The notes under the pieces were generated by a model, which did no database searches, was not told the origin of the DNA, and worked only from the letters and a program-made list of their open reading frames with translations. Position numbers and translations under genes: made by a program. From the NCBI RefSeq assembly GCF_019186805.1, contig NZ_CP066783.1, positions 1,439,501 through 1,503,500 on the forward strand: a DNA stretch of 64,000 nucleotides. Direction: 5' to 3'. This stretch comes from Comamonas fluminis. Its GTDB lineage: Bacteria > Pseudomonadota > Gammaproteobacteria > Burkholderiales > Burkholderiaceae_C. Positions 8,675 to 16,135 of the stretch are shown piece by piece (position 1 is the first letter of the stretch; every line of letters starts with the position of its first letter).

Positions 8675-9322
8675 ATGAGTGAACCCGTGAATCAGTGGCC
8701 GCAAACGCTGGAAGAGCGTATCGATCGACTGGAGTCGCTGGATGCGATTCGCCAGTTGGCAGGTAAGTACTCGCTGTCTCTGGATATGCGTGACATGGAT
8801 GCGCACGTCAACCTGTTCGCGCCTGACATCCGTGTGGGCAAAGAAAAGGTGGGGCGTGCGCACTTCATGGCGTGGCAGGACAGCACGCTGCGTGACCAGT
8901 TCACGGGCACTTCTCACCATCTGGGTCAGCACATCATCGAGTTTGTGGACAAGGATCACGCCACTGGCGTGGTCTATTCCAAGAACGAGCATGAGTGCGG
9001 GGCCGAGTGGGTCATCATGCAGATGCTCTACTGGGATGACTACGAGCGCATTGACGGACAGTGGTTCTTCCGCCGTCGTCTGCCCTGCTACTGGTATGCC
9101 ACCGATCTGAACAAGCCGCCGATTGGTGACATGAAGATGCGCTGGCCCGGTCGTGAGCCGTATCACGGCGCTTTCCATGATCTGTTCCCAAGCTGGAAAG
9201 AGTTCTGGGCCAACCGTCCAGGCAAGGATGACTTGCCCCAGGTGGCTGCTCCCGCACTGCTGGAGCAGTTCCTCAAGACCATGCGTCGCGACACGCCGCC
9301 ACCGCGCATGCGTGTGCGCTAA
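8675..9322 (+). CDS. SnoaL/NTF2-fold protein, candidate 7-alpha-hydroxysteroid dehydratase (Hsh2/BaiE-like)
   Basis: 215 residues, longer than the 140-170 usual for SnoaL_4 domains because of a tail after about residue 160. Tyr32 and Asp37 are spaced exactly as Tyr30/Asp35 of clostridial bile-acid 7-alpha-dehydratase BaiE, and His81/His82 lie where BaiE has His83; an RRR run follows WFF near residue 140. Known: BaiE and the proteobacterial Hsh2 are SnoaL-like enzymes that remove the 7-alpha-hydroxyl as water from 3-keto-4-ene bile acids. Context (SDRs before, OYE reductase after) suits dehydration followed by alkene reduction. Scytalone-dehydratase-like activity on another hydroxyl is the alternative. 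Confidence 0.65.
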   Translation: MSEPVNQWPQTLEERIDRLESLDAIRQLAGKYSLSLDMRDMDAHVNLFAPDIRVGKEKVGRAHFMAWQDSTLRDQFTGTSHHLGQHIIEFVDKDHATGVVYSKNEHECGAEWVIMQMLYWDDYERIDGQWFFRRRLPCYWYATDLNKPPIGDMKMRWPGREPYHGAFHDLFPSWKEFWANRPGKDDLPQVAAPALLEQFLKTMRRDTPPPRMRVR

Positions 9323-9333
9323 GGAGAGACTGT

Positions 9334-10416
9334 ATGAGTCAAACGCTTTTTACGCCCGCAAATCTGGGCAAGATTGCGCTGCAAAACCGTATCGTCATGG
9401 CCCCCATGACACGCAACCGTGCTGCGGAAAACGGCGTGCCGACCGAGTTGATGGCCGAGCACTATGGCCAGCGCGGTGATGCGGGCCTGATTGTGGCCGA
9501 GGGCACCTGGCCCGAAGTGGCCGGGCAGGCCTATTGCCGCCAGCCGGGCATTGAGACCGCTGAGCATGTGCGCGGCTGGCAGCGCGTGACCGATGCGGTG
9601 CATGCCCGTGGCGGCTCCATCGTGCTGCAGATCATGCACTCTGGCCGCATTGGCAGCCACCACATCAAGCCGCAAGGCGTGCGCTCGGTGTCTTCTTCGG
9701 CATTGCAGGCGCAAGGCCAGATCTGGACGGATGCTGCTGGCATGCAGGATTTTGATGTGCCTGTGGCGCTGAGCACCGAAGAGGTGCGCCAGGCCATCGC
9801 AGAACATGCTGCGGCGGCCAAGCGTGCCATGGATGCAGGCTTTGACGGCGTGGAGCTGCACGGCACCAGCGGCTATCTGTGCATGCAGTTCATGAGTTCC
9901 GGCGTGAACCAGCGCACGGACGAATACGGCGGCGCTGTCGCAAACCGTGTGCGTTTTGCGGCGGAATGCCTGGCTGCCATGGGGGATGCCATTGGTGCTG
10001 ATCGCGTTGGTCTGCGCCTGAACCCTGGCAATACCTATAACGACACTTCGGATGAGAACTCTGCGGCCACGCACGCAGAACTCATGCGACAGGCGGCAAA
10101 GCAAGGCATTGCGTACCTGCACGTGATGCGTGCGGTATTCGATCCCAGCATTGATGCCTTCAAGCTGGCGCGTGAGAACTTTGGCGAAAGCCTGATTCTC
10201 AATGACGGCTTCGATGCCCAAAGCGCAGAAGCGGCGCTGCAGGCAGGTGAGGGCAAGGCTATTTCCTTTGCACGTCACTTCATTGGTAACCCTGACTTGG
10301 TGCAGCGTATGCGTCAGGGTTTGCCCTTGTCCAAGTTTGATCGCAAGACCCTCTACACGGCAGGTGGTGAAGGCTACAACGACTACGCCCTGGCGACAGA
10401 GGCTCAGACAGCCTGA
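9334..10416 (+). CDS. Old yellow enzyme-family alkene reductase (NemA-like)
   Basis: 360 residues, the single-domain FMN barrel of the OYE family without the Fe-S and FAD domains of FadH. Start LFTPANLGKIALQNRIVMAP, the RTDEYGG motif and the C-terminal FARHFIGNPDLVQR are characteristic. These enzymes reduce activated C=C bonds with NAD(P)H. Located 11 bp after the SnoaL gene in the same operon, it could reduce a steroid double bond created by dehydration (for example delta6), or a related enone. Substrate is inferred. Confidence 0.8.
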   Translation: MSQTLFTPANLGKIALQNRIVMAPMTRNRAAENGVPTELMAEHYGQRGDAGLIVAEGTWPEVAGQAYCRQPGIETAEHVRGWQRVTDAVHARGGSIVLQIMHSGRIGSHHIKPQGVRSVSSSALQAQGQIWTDAAGMQDFDVPVALSTEEVRQAIAEHAAAAKRAMDAGFDGVELHGTSGYLCMQFMSSGVNQRTDEYGGAVANRVRFAAECLAAMGDAIGADRVGLRLNPGNTYNDTSDENSAATHAELMRQAAKQGIAYLHVMRAVFDPSIDAFKLARENFGESLILNDGFDAQSAEAALQAGEGKAISFARHFIGNPDLVQRMRQGLPLSKFDRKTLYTAGGEGYNDYALATEAQTA

Positions 10417-10495
10417 GGACTCGCCTGTCGCTCAGGATGGGATTGATCGCACTCTGAGGCTTGGCCCGGGGGGCAAAAAGGTGTTCATCGTGTTG

Positions 10496-10530
10496 GCCGC
10501 ATCTCTTTCGAGGGGTGCGGCATTTTTTTT
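10496..10530 (+). terminator. Rho-independent terminator of the SDR-SnoaL-OYE operon
   Basis: GCCGCA(tctctttcgagggg)TGCGGC followed by A and eight T residues. Confidence 0.8.
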
Positions 10531-10666
10531 GTGCGCTGCTCAGCTGTCGCCGAGGTGCCGCTTCGGGCTAGCTCAAATGGGTGTCAGGGTTTTTGTGTAT
10601 TTGCCTCAAGTCCCCGCCATTTAAACGCTGATTGCTATCAATTTTGTATAAAAGCAGGGCGCTTCG

Positions 10667-10684
10667 TTAGTCTCAACGGACGAT
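10667..10684. promoter_or_regulatory. Dyad operator candidate (site 2, tesB)
   Basis: TTAGTC-TCAACG-GACGAT, 72 bp upstream of the tesB start; same half-sites as site 1. Confidence 0.6.
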
Positions 10685-10755
10685 GTTTGTCAACGCACTC
10701 CTGTCCAGAATCACTGCCATCACTACAACTGATCTGGGTTGGAGGCCCCGACATC

Positions 10756-11658
10756 ATGATGGAAATACGTGGACTGGCGTACGTTGTTGCCGAAAGCTCT
10801 GATTTGGACCGCTGGGTCAGCTATGCACGCGATGTGCTGGGCATGATGCCGACCAAGACTGCTGGTGGCGAGCTGCTCATCAAGATGGATGAGCGTCAGT
10901 TCCGCTTCCAGGTGGAGTCGGGCAGCAACGACAAATACACGGCCTCTGGCTGGGAAGTGGCCAACAAGGAAGCCTTCGATGCTGCGCTGAAGGTCATGGA
11001 TGCGGCGGATGTCCGCTATGAAATGGGCAGCGCAGAACTGTGCGCCAAGCGCCATGTGCAGCAGCTGGCAGTGGTGACCGATCCATCGGGCAACCGCCAC
11101 GAAATCGTCTGGGGTTTCAAGTCGGATTTCATCCACTTTGCATCGCCCCAGGGTGTTTCCCGCTTCATCACCGGCGACTATGGTCTGGGCCACACCGTGC
11201 TTCCAGCCCCCGACTTCGACAAGACGGTGGCTTTTGTGCGCAACGTGCTGGGGTTCGAGCTCTCGGACATCTACAACTTCAAGCCCGCTGGCGATGCAGG
11301 CCCTACGGTCCGCATCCACTTCTTCCACTGCGCCAATGGCCGTCACCACAGCCTGGCACTGGCGGAGTTCCCATCCCCCACAGGCTGCGTGCACGTGATG
11401 GTGGAAGTGGACAACATGCCCGAAGTGGGCCGTGCCATGGACCGTATGCAAAAGAGCGAAGTCAAGCTCTCGGCCACGCTGGGCCAGCACACCAACGACA
11501 AGATGATCTCGTTCTACATGAAGACGCCCTCGAACTTCGATCTGGAGTTCGGCTATGGCGGCGCCATCATCGACTGGGATCACCACATCACGCATGAGTT
11601 CACGACGGTCAGCCTCTGGGGACACGACTTCAGCGTGGGCCGCCCCGAAAACAACTAA
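10756..11658 (+). CDS. tesB: TesB, extradiol (meta-cleavage) dioxygenase of the steroid A ring
   Basis: 300 residues. Start at 10756 (or 10759) follows a GGAGG site. Two glyoxalase/extradiol modules of the BphC/HsaC type; iron ligands His146 (GLGHT), the second-module His of RHHSLAL (about 197-198) and Glu264 (FDLEFG) are all present. Known: TesB cleaves 3,4-dihydroxy-9,10-secoandrosta-1,3,5(10)-triene-9,17-dione between C4 and C5, the same step as mycobacterial HsaC. First gene of an 18-gene colinear run ending in a LuxR-type regulator, matching the described tesB-to-tesR cluster of C. testosteroni. Confidence 0.92.
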   Translation: MMEIRGLAYVVAESSDLDRWVSYARDVLGMMPTKTAGGELLIKMDERQFRFQVESGSNDKYTASGWEVANKEAFDAALKVMDAADVRYEMGSAELCAKRHVQQLAVVTDPSGNRHEIVWGFKSDFIHFASPQGVSRFITGDYGLGHTVLPAPDFDKTVAFVRNVLGFELSDIYNFKPAGDAGPTVRIHFFHCANGRHHSLALAEFPSPTGCVHVMVEVDNMPEVGRAMDRMQKSEVKLSATLGQHTNDKMISFYMKTPSNFDLEFGYGGAIIDWDHHITHEFTTVSLWGHDFSVGRPENN

Positions 11659-11673
11659 TAGGAGGCTTGAGAC

Positions 11674-12552
11674 ATGGCCAATAAATTGATGACAGCGAAG
11701 GACGTGGTGGCATCCATCAAGGATGGCATGACGATTGGTATTGGTGGCTGGGGGCCACGCCGCAAGCCCATGGCTCTGGTGCGTGAGCTGCTGCGCAGCG
11801 ACGTCAAGGACCTGACCGTGGTGGCCTATGGCGGCGCCGACGTTGGCATGCTGTGCGCAGCCGGTAAGGTCAAGAAGCTGATTTTCGCCTTTGTGTCGCT
11901 GGACTTCATTCCGCTGGAGCCCTACTTCCGCAAGGCCCGCCAGAGCGGCGAGATCGAAGTCATGGAAATTGACGAAGGTCATATGGTGCTGGGCCTGAAG
12001 GCGGCTGGCATGCGTATTCCCTACATCCCCACCCGCGTGGGTCTGGGAACCGACGTGCTCAAGCACAACAAGGACATCCAGCTGATCGAGTCGCCCTACG
12101 ACGGCAAGGAATGGCTGGCCATGCCCGCTATCAACCTGGATGTGGCGCTGCTGCATGTGGACCGCGCTGACAAGCGTGGCGTTTGCCAGATCGCTGGCCC
12201 CGATATCTATATGGACGACCTGTTTGCCCGCGCAGCAAAGAACACTTTTGTGAGCTGCGACGAACTGGTGGAGTCCAGCACTTTCGAATCCGCAGAAGCG
12301 GCGCGTCTGGTGTTCTGGGAGCGTTCCGAGACCACAGGCGTGGTGCATCTGCCTGGCGGTGCTCACCCATCGTCCTGCGCGCCTCTGTATGGCTTTGATG
12401 TCAAGCACTTCAAGGAATACGTGGCCAGCAGCAAGGAAGAGGGCGGCTGGGACAACTACCAGCAGAAGTACGTGCAGTGCACGGAGCAGGAATATCTGGA
12501 AAAAGTGGGTGGCATGGACGCAATCAAGCGCTTGCCCCTGCCTGTGTTCTAA
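11674..12552 (+). CDS. ipdA: IpdA-like subunit of the steroid C-ring-opening CoA-transferase-family hydrolase
   Basis: 292 residues, class I CoA-transferase alpha-subunit fold (GMTIGIGGWG glycine loop near residues 18-27, GGADVGML, then a Glu98/Glu101 segment MEIDEGH where IpdA carries its essential glutamate). Known: IpdAB opens ring C of the bicyclic COCHEA-CoA-type intermediate by hydrolysis, without CoA transfer; the Comamonas names I recall are ScdL1/ScdL2. Only 11 bp separate it from the beta-subunit gene. A generic acyl CoA-transferase is the alternative but is less likely in this context. Confidence 0.85.
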   Translation: MANKLMTAKDVVASIKDGMTIGIGGWGPRRKPMALVRELLRSDVKDLTVVAYGGADVGMLCAAGKVKKLIFAFVSLDFIPLEPYFRKARQSGEIEVMEIDEGHMVLGLKAAGMRIPYIPTRVGLGTDVLKHNKDIQLIESPYDGKEWLAMPAINLDVALLHVDRADKRGVCQIAGPDIYMDDLFARAAKNTFVSCDELVESSTFESAEAARLVFWERSETTGVVHLPGGAHPSSCAPLYGFDVKHFKEYVASSKEEGGWDNYQQKYVQCTEQEYLEKVGGMDAIKRLPLPVF

Positions 12553-12563
12553 GGAGGCAGAAG

Positions 12564-13334
12564 ATGAGTGAAATTGCATTGGTTGATCGCGTCATCTGCG
12601 CCGCGGCACGCGCCTGGGAAAACGACGGTGAAGTTCTGGCTACCGGCATCGGCCTGGTGCCGCGTCTGGCAGCTTCGCTGTGCATGAAGTCCATCAACAC
12701 CGATCTGATGATGACGGACTCTGAAGCATGGGTGGTCAATGAGCCCGTGCCCGTCGGCCCCCGTGGCGACTACAAGATCAAGCGTGAATCCTGGATGGGC
12801 TTCTCGCGCATTTTCGACAACGTCTGGGGTGGCAAGCGTCACGCCATGGTGGGCCCCGTGCAGGTGGACCGCTTTGGTCAGGGCAATATCTCCATGGTGG
12901 GCAGCGACTACGCCAAGCCCAAGTCCATGATGCTGGGCGTGCGCGGCTTCCCCGGCAACTCCATCAACCACGCCAACTCCTTCTTTGTGCCTAACCACAG
13001 CCCCAAGGTGTTTGTGTCTGGCGAGGTGGATGTGGTGGGCTCCGTGGGCTACAACCCCGCGCGCCTGGCCAAGGGCTGGACGCTGGAAGAGACCACGGAC
13101 ATCCGTTTCATCTTCACCAATCTGTGCGTGATGGATTTTGGTGGCCCCAACTACCAGGCGCGCCTGGTGTCGTTGCACCCCGGCGTGACCGTGGGTCAGG
13201 TGCAGGAAGCCACGGGCTTTCCCATCCATATCCCCGCAGAAGTGGGCGTGACGCCTGATCCCACTGCCGAGCAGCTGGCTTTGTTGGCTCAGCTCGATCC
13301 GCACAACCTGCGCGCTACCGCAATGGGAGCCTGA
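12564..13334 (+). CDS. ipdB: IpdB-like subunit of the steroid C-ring-opening CoA-transferase-family hydrolase
   Basis: 256 residues. The start at 12564 is set by a perfect AAGGAGGCAGAAG leader; the longer frame overlaps ipdA. Class I CoA-transferase beta-subunit fold, with central motifs GNSINHANSFF and SGEVDVVGSVGYNPAR. Pairs with the preceding alpha subunit to form the heteromeric ring-C hydrolase. The typical active-site Glu context of true beta CoA-transferase subunits is not evident, consistent with IpdB. One base separates its stop codon from the next gene. Confidence 0.85.
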   Translation: MSEIALVDRVICAAARAWENDGEVLATGIGLVPRLAASLCMKSINTDLMMTDSEAWVVNEPVPVGPRGDYKIKRESWMGFSRIFDNVWGGKRHAMVGPVQVDRFGQGNISMVGSDYAKPKSMMLGVRGFPGNSINHANSFFVPNHSPKVFVSGEVDVVGSVGYNPARLAKGWTLEETTDIRFIFTNLCVMDFGGPNYQARLVSLHPGVTVGQVQEATGFPIHIPAEVGVTPDPTAEQLALLAQLDPHNLRATAMGA

Positions 13335-13335
13335 T

Positions 13336-14241
13336 ATGGAACATGCAGCTTCCAGCGAATTTGTGACACGCGAAGACAAGGCCGTCTATGAAACTGACGA
13401 GCCGGTGCTGTACAGCGTGGACAACGGCATTGCCACGGTCACCATGAACAGACCCACGTTCAACAACGTGCAGAACTCTCAGATGACCTATGCGCTGGAT
13501 GCTGCATTCCGCAAGGCCACTGATGACGACAGCGTCAAGGTGATCGTGCTGCGTGGTGCAGGCAAGCACTTCAGTGCTGGCCACGATATTGGCACACCAG
13601 GCCGTGACATCAACAAGACGTTTGACCGTGCACACCTGTGGTGGGATCACACCAATAAGCCCGGGGGCGAGCAACTGTTCGCCCGCGAGCAGGAAGTCTA
13701 TCTGGGCATGTGCCGCCGCTGGCGCGACATTCCCAAGCCGCTGATCGCCATGGTGCAGGGCGCCTGCGTGGCTGGCGGCCTGATGCTGGCCTGGGTCTGT
13801 GACCTGATCGTGGCCAGCGATGACGCCTTCTTCCAGGACCCCGTGGTTCGCATGGGCATCCCGGGCGTGGAGTATTTCGCTCACGCGCACGAACTGCACC
13901 CACGTATCGCCAAGGAGTTTCTGCTGCTGGGCGACCGCATGGGAGCTGATCGTGCCTACCAGATGGGCATGGTCAACCGTGTGGTGCCACGCGCCGAGCT
14001 GGAGGAGCAGGTCTATGCCATGGCTCAGCGCATGGCGGCCCAGCCCCGCTTGGGCTTGGCACTGACCAAGATGGTCGTCAACAAGGCTGAAGAGCTGCAG
14101 GGCCTGCGTTCCACCATGGACATGGCCTTTGGCTATCACCACTTTGCCCACGCACACAGCCAGGCCATGGGCATGGGCCAACTGGGCGGCCAGGACGCGA
14201 AATCCATGGTCAAGGCAAATAAAGAAGAGTCCAAGGCATGA
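13336..14241 (+). CDS. Crotonase-fold enzyme of C/D-ring degradation, non-canonical active site
   Basis: 301 residues, longer than usual crotonases because of N- and C-terminal extensions. The oxyanion-hole region (FSAGHDIG and ACVAGGLMLAW) is present, but the two catalytic glutamates of enoyl-CoA hydratase are replaced (GGLMLAWVCD, FQDPVVRMG), so simple hydration is doubtful. It may be a hydrolase, isomerase or retro-aldol type enzyme. It is the third gene after tesB (ORF3 of the described cluster) and overlaps the next gene by 4 bp (ATGA), pointing to joint action with IpdAB and IpdC. Exact step unknown to me. Confidence 0.7.
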   Translation: MEHAASSEFVTREDKAVYETDEPVLYSVDNGIATVTMNRPTFNNVQNSQMTYALDAAFRKATDDDSVKVIVLRGAGKHFSAGHDIGTPGRDINKTFDRAHLWWDHTNKPGGEQLFAREQEVYLGMCRRWRDIPKPLIAMVQGACVAGGLMLAWVCDLIVASDDAFFQDPVVRMGIPGVEYFAHAHELHPRIAKEFLLLGDRMGADRAYQMGMVNRVVPRAELEEQVYAMAQRMAAQPRLGLALTKMVVNKAEELQGLRSTMDMAFGYHHFAHAHSQAMGMGQLGGQDAKSMVKANKEESKA

Positions 14242-15326
14242 GCAATATGAACGACATGGGCGGACTGCGCACTCCTATCTGCGAGATGCTGGGCTGCCGT
14301 TACCCCATCATCCAGACAGCCATGGGCTATGTGGCTGGTGCTGATCTGGTGATCGGTACCACCAACGCCGGTGGCTTTGGCTTCCTGGCGGGGGCGACGA
14401 TTGCTGCCGACAAGATTGAGGCTGAAATCCTGCGCGTCAAGCGCGAGACCGATGACCAGCCTTTCGGTCTGAACTTTCACATGTTCCAGCCCAATGCCCA
14501 GCAATTGCTGGACCTGGCGGTGAAATATCGCCTGCGTGCCGTCAGCTATGGCCGTGGCCCGGACAAGAAGGTCATTGGTCGTCTGCGCGATGCGGGCATC
14601 GTCTGCATGCCTACCGTCGGTGCCTTGAAGCACGCACAAAAAGCCATCGAGATGGGCGCAAACGCCATCACCGTGCAAGGTGGTGAAGGTGGCGGCCATA
14701 CCGGTAGCGTGCCCACCACGGTGCTGTTGCCCCAGGTGGTGGATGCCGTCAGTGTGCCGGTGATTGCCGCTGGTGGCTTCTACGACGGGCGCGGTCTGCT
14801 GGCTGCACTGGCTTTCGGTGCCTCTGGTATCGCCATGGGTACCCGCTTTCTGATGACCAGCGATTCCAAGGTGCCTGAAGAAACGCTCAAGCGCTATCTG
14901 GCCACCAAGGATGCCGAGAAGATTGCTGTCTCGCATCTGGTCGATGGCATGCCCCAGCGCATGATTCCCAACGAATACCTGGCCATGCTGGAAAAAGCCA
15001 GCCCCATGAAGCGTCTGCGCATTGCACTGAGCCTGGCTCTGCAATGGAAGGCTGAAACCGGCATGACCACCGGCCAGGCCATCAGCATCTTCATGAAGGC
15101 TGTGCGCGAAGACTCTTCTTCCGTCGCTCAGACCGTGATGGCGGCCAACGCCCCCATGCTGCTGCAGCGCTCCATGGTGGATGGCAACCCTGCCGAGGGC
15201 GTGATGTCCGCTGGCCAGGTGGCTGCGCTGATCGGCAAGCTCGACAGCTGTGAAGACGTGATCAACGGAATCATGAGCCAGGCCATGACCCGCCGCGCTG
15301 CACTCAACGAATTGACTCCTGCATAA
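14238..15326 (+). CDS. ipdC: IpdC-like flavin enzyme (nitronate monooxygenase/2-nitropropane dioxygenase family)
   Basis: 362 residues forming an FMN TIM barrel. GGEGGGHTG near residue 150 and AAGGFYDGRGL with FGASGIAMGTRFL near 175-205 are the family phosphate/FMN signatures. Known: IpdC of mycobacteria is a steroid-CoA dehydrogenase acting on the C/D-ring intermediate before ring opening; the Comamonas counterpart I recall as ScdK. It sits between crotonase genes and after ipdAB, as in actinobacterial clusters (echA20-ipdA-ipdB-ipdC). Confidence 0.82.
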   Translation: MSNMNDMGGLRTPICEMLGCRYPIIQTAMGYVAGADLVIGTTNAGGFGFLAGATIAADKIEAEILRVKRETDDQPFGLNFHMFQPNAQQLLDLAVKYRLRAVSYGRGPDKKVIGRLRDAGIVCMPTVGALKHAQKAIEMGANAITVQGGEGGGHTGSVPTTVLLPQVVDAVSVPVIAAGGFYDGRGLLAALAFGASGIAMGTRFLMTSDSKVPEETLKRYLATKDAEKIAVSHLVDGMPQRMIPNEYLAMLEKASPMKRLRIALSLALQWKAETGMTTGQAISIFMKAVREDSSSVAQTVMAANAPMLLQRSMVDGNPAEGVMSAGQVAALIGKLDSCEDVINGIMSQAMTRRAALNELTPA

Positions 15327-15348
15327 CAACAAGCCAACGAGACTGGAT

Positions 15349-16107
15349 ATGTCCTCTCAACAATTTCACTCCACTATTCACGACAACGGTGTGGCAGAGC
15401 TGGTGATTGACCGCGCTCCCGTTAATGCCCTGAATGCAGCCGGCTGGAATGGCCTGGCCAAGGAAATCCAGTCGCTGGGCGACAAGCCCGAAGTGCGCGT
15501 CATCGTGATCCGCGCCGAAAACCGTGGCTTTTGCGCCGGTGTGGATATCAAGGAACTGGCCACCAACGACAAGCTCATCGTCGATGTGAACGCTGGCAAC
15601 TACGCCACGTTCAAGGCGGTGCACCTGAACAAGGTTCCCGTGATCGCTGCAGTCCACGGCTTTGTGCTGGGTGGCGGCATTGGTATCTGCGGTGCATCCG
15701 ACATCGTGATTGCGGCGGAAGACGCCACTTTCGGCTTGCCCGAAGTGGACCGTGGCGCCATGGGCGGTGCAGCTCACCTGCAGCGCATGTTCGGTGTGCA
15801 AAAGACCCGCTACCTGTTCTTCACGGGCGAGATGATCGGCGCACAGGAAGCTTTCCGTCTGGGTGCGATTGAGCGTGTGGTGCCCCGCGAGCAACTGCGC
15901 GACACCGCCATGGACATCGCCAACAAGATTGCGGCCAAGAGCCCCGCCATGATCCGCATCGCCAAGGAAGCGCTGACCGGTATTGAAGACGGCAATCTGG
16001 AAGACAAATACCGGTGGGAACAAGGCTTCACCCTGCAAGCCTATATGAGCCCCGATTCCGCCGAGACGCGCAGCGCCTTCGTGGAAAAGCGCGACGCCAA
16101 GTTCTGA
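15349..16107 (+). CDS. echA20: EchA20-like D-ring-opening crotonase
   Basis: 252 residues. Matches remembered features of mycobacterial EchA20: PPVNA-like N-terminus (RAPVNALN), GVDIKEL, CGASDIVIAAEDATFGLPEV, RGAMGGAAHL and a late YRWEQGFTLQ. The first hydratase Glu is missing (GGGIGICG) while the second is kept (LPEV). Known: EchA20 hydrolyses ring D of the keto-acyl-CoA intermediate; the Comamonas D-ring-cleaving enzyme is called ScdY in work I recall, but I cannot be certain that it is this gene and not the crotonase at 13336. Separated from ipdC by 22 bp. Confidence 0.75.
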   Translation: MSSQQFHSTIHDNGVAELVIDRAPVNALNAAGWNGLAKEIQSLGDKPEVRVIVIRAENRGFCAGVDIKELATNDKLIVDVNAGNYATFKAVHLNKVPVIAAVHGFVLGGGIGICGASDIVIAAEDATFGLPEVDRGAMGGAAHLQRMFGVQKTRYLFFTGEMIGAQEAFRLGAIERVVPREQLRDTAMDIANKIAAKSPAMIRIAKEALTGIEDGNLEDKYRWEQGFTLQAYMSPDSAETRSAFVEKRDAKF

Positions 16108-16135
16108 GCATCACTGCGCACTGAGGAGACAAAAC

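Larger units (their letters stand above)
10417..10755. other. Spacer with terminator and tesB promoter region
   Basis: 339 bp without a credible gene. It holds a strong rho-independent terminator (10496-10530), an AT-rich stretch containing a GCTATCAATTTTGTA segment of a type common between Comamonas genes, the dyad at 10667-10684, and the GGAGG ribosome-binding site of tesB at 10741. A frame that extends the tesB gene upstream to 10531 crosses the dyad and is rejected. Confidence 0.6.

Noticed and set aside
7151..9178. 675-codon open frame antisense to the two SDR genes
   Set aside because: It is complementary to two well-supported SDR genes and a SnoaL gene; the His/Arg-rich translation is typical of the antisense frame of GC-rich coding DNA.
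10531..10755. N-terminal extension of TesB
   Set aside because: Would make the protein 75 residues longer than extradiol dioxygenases of this type and would run through the dyad and past the GGAGG site at 10741.
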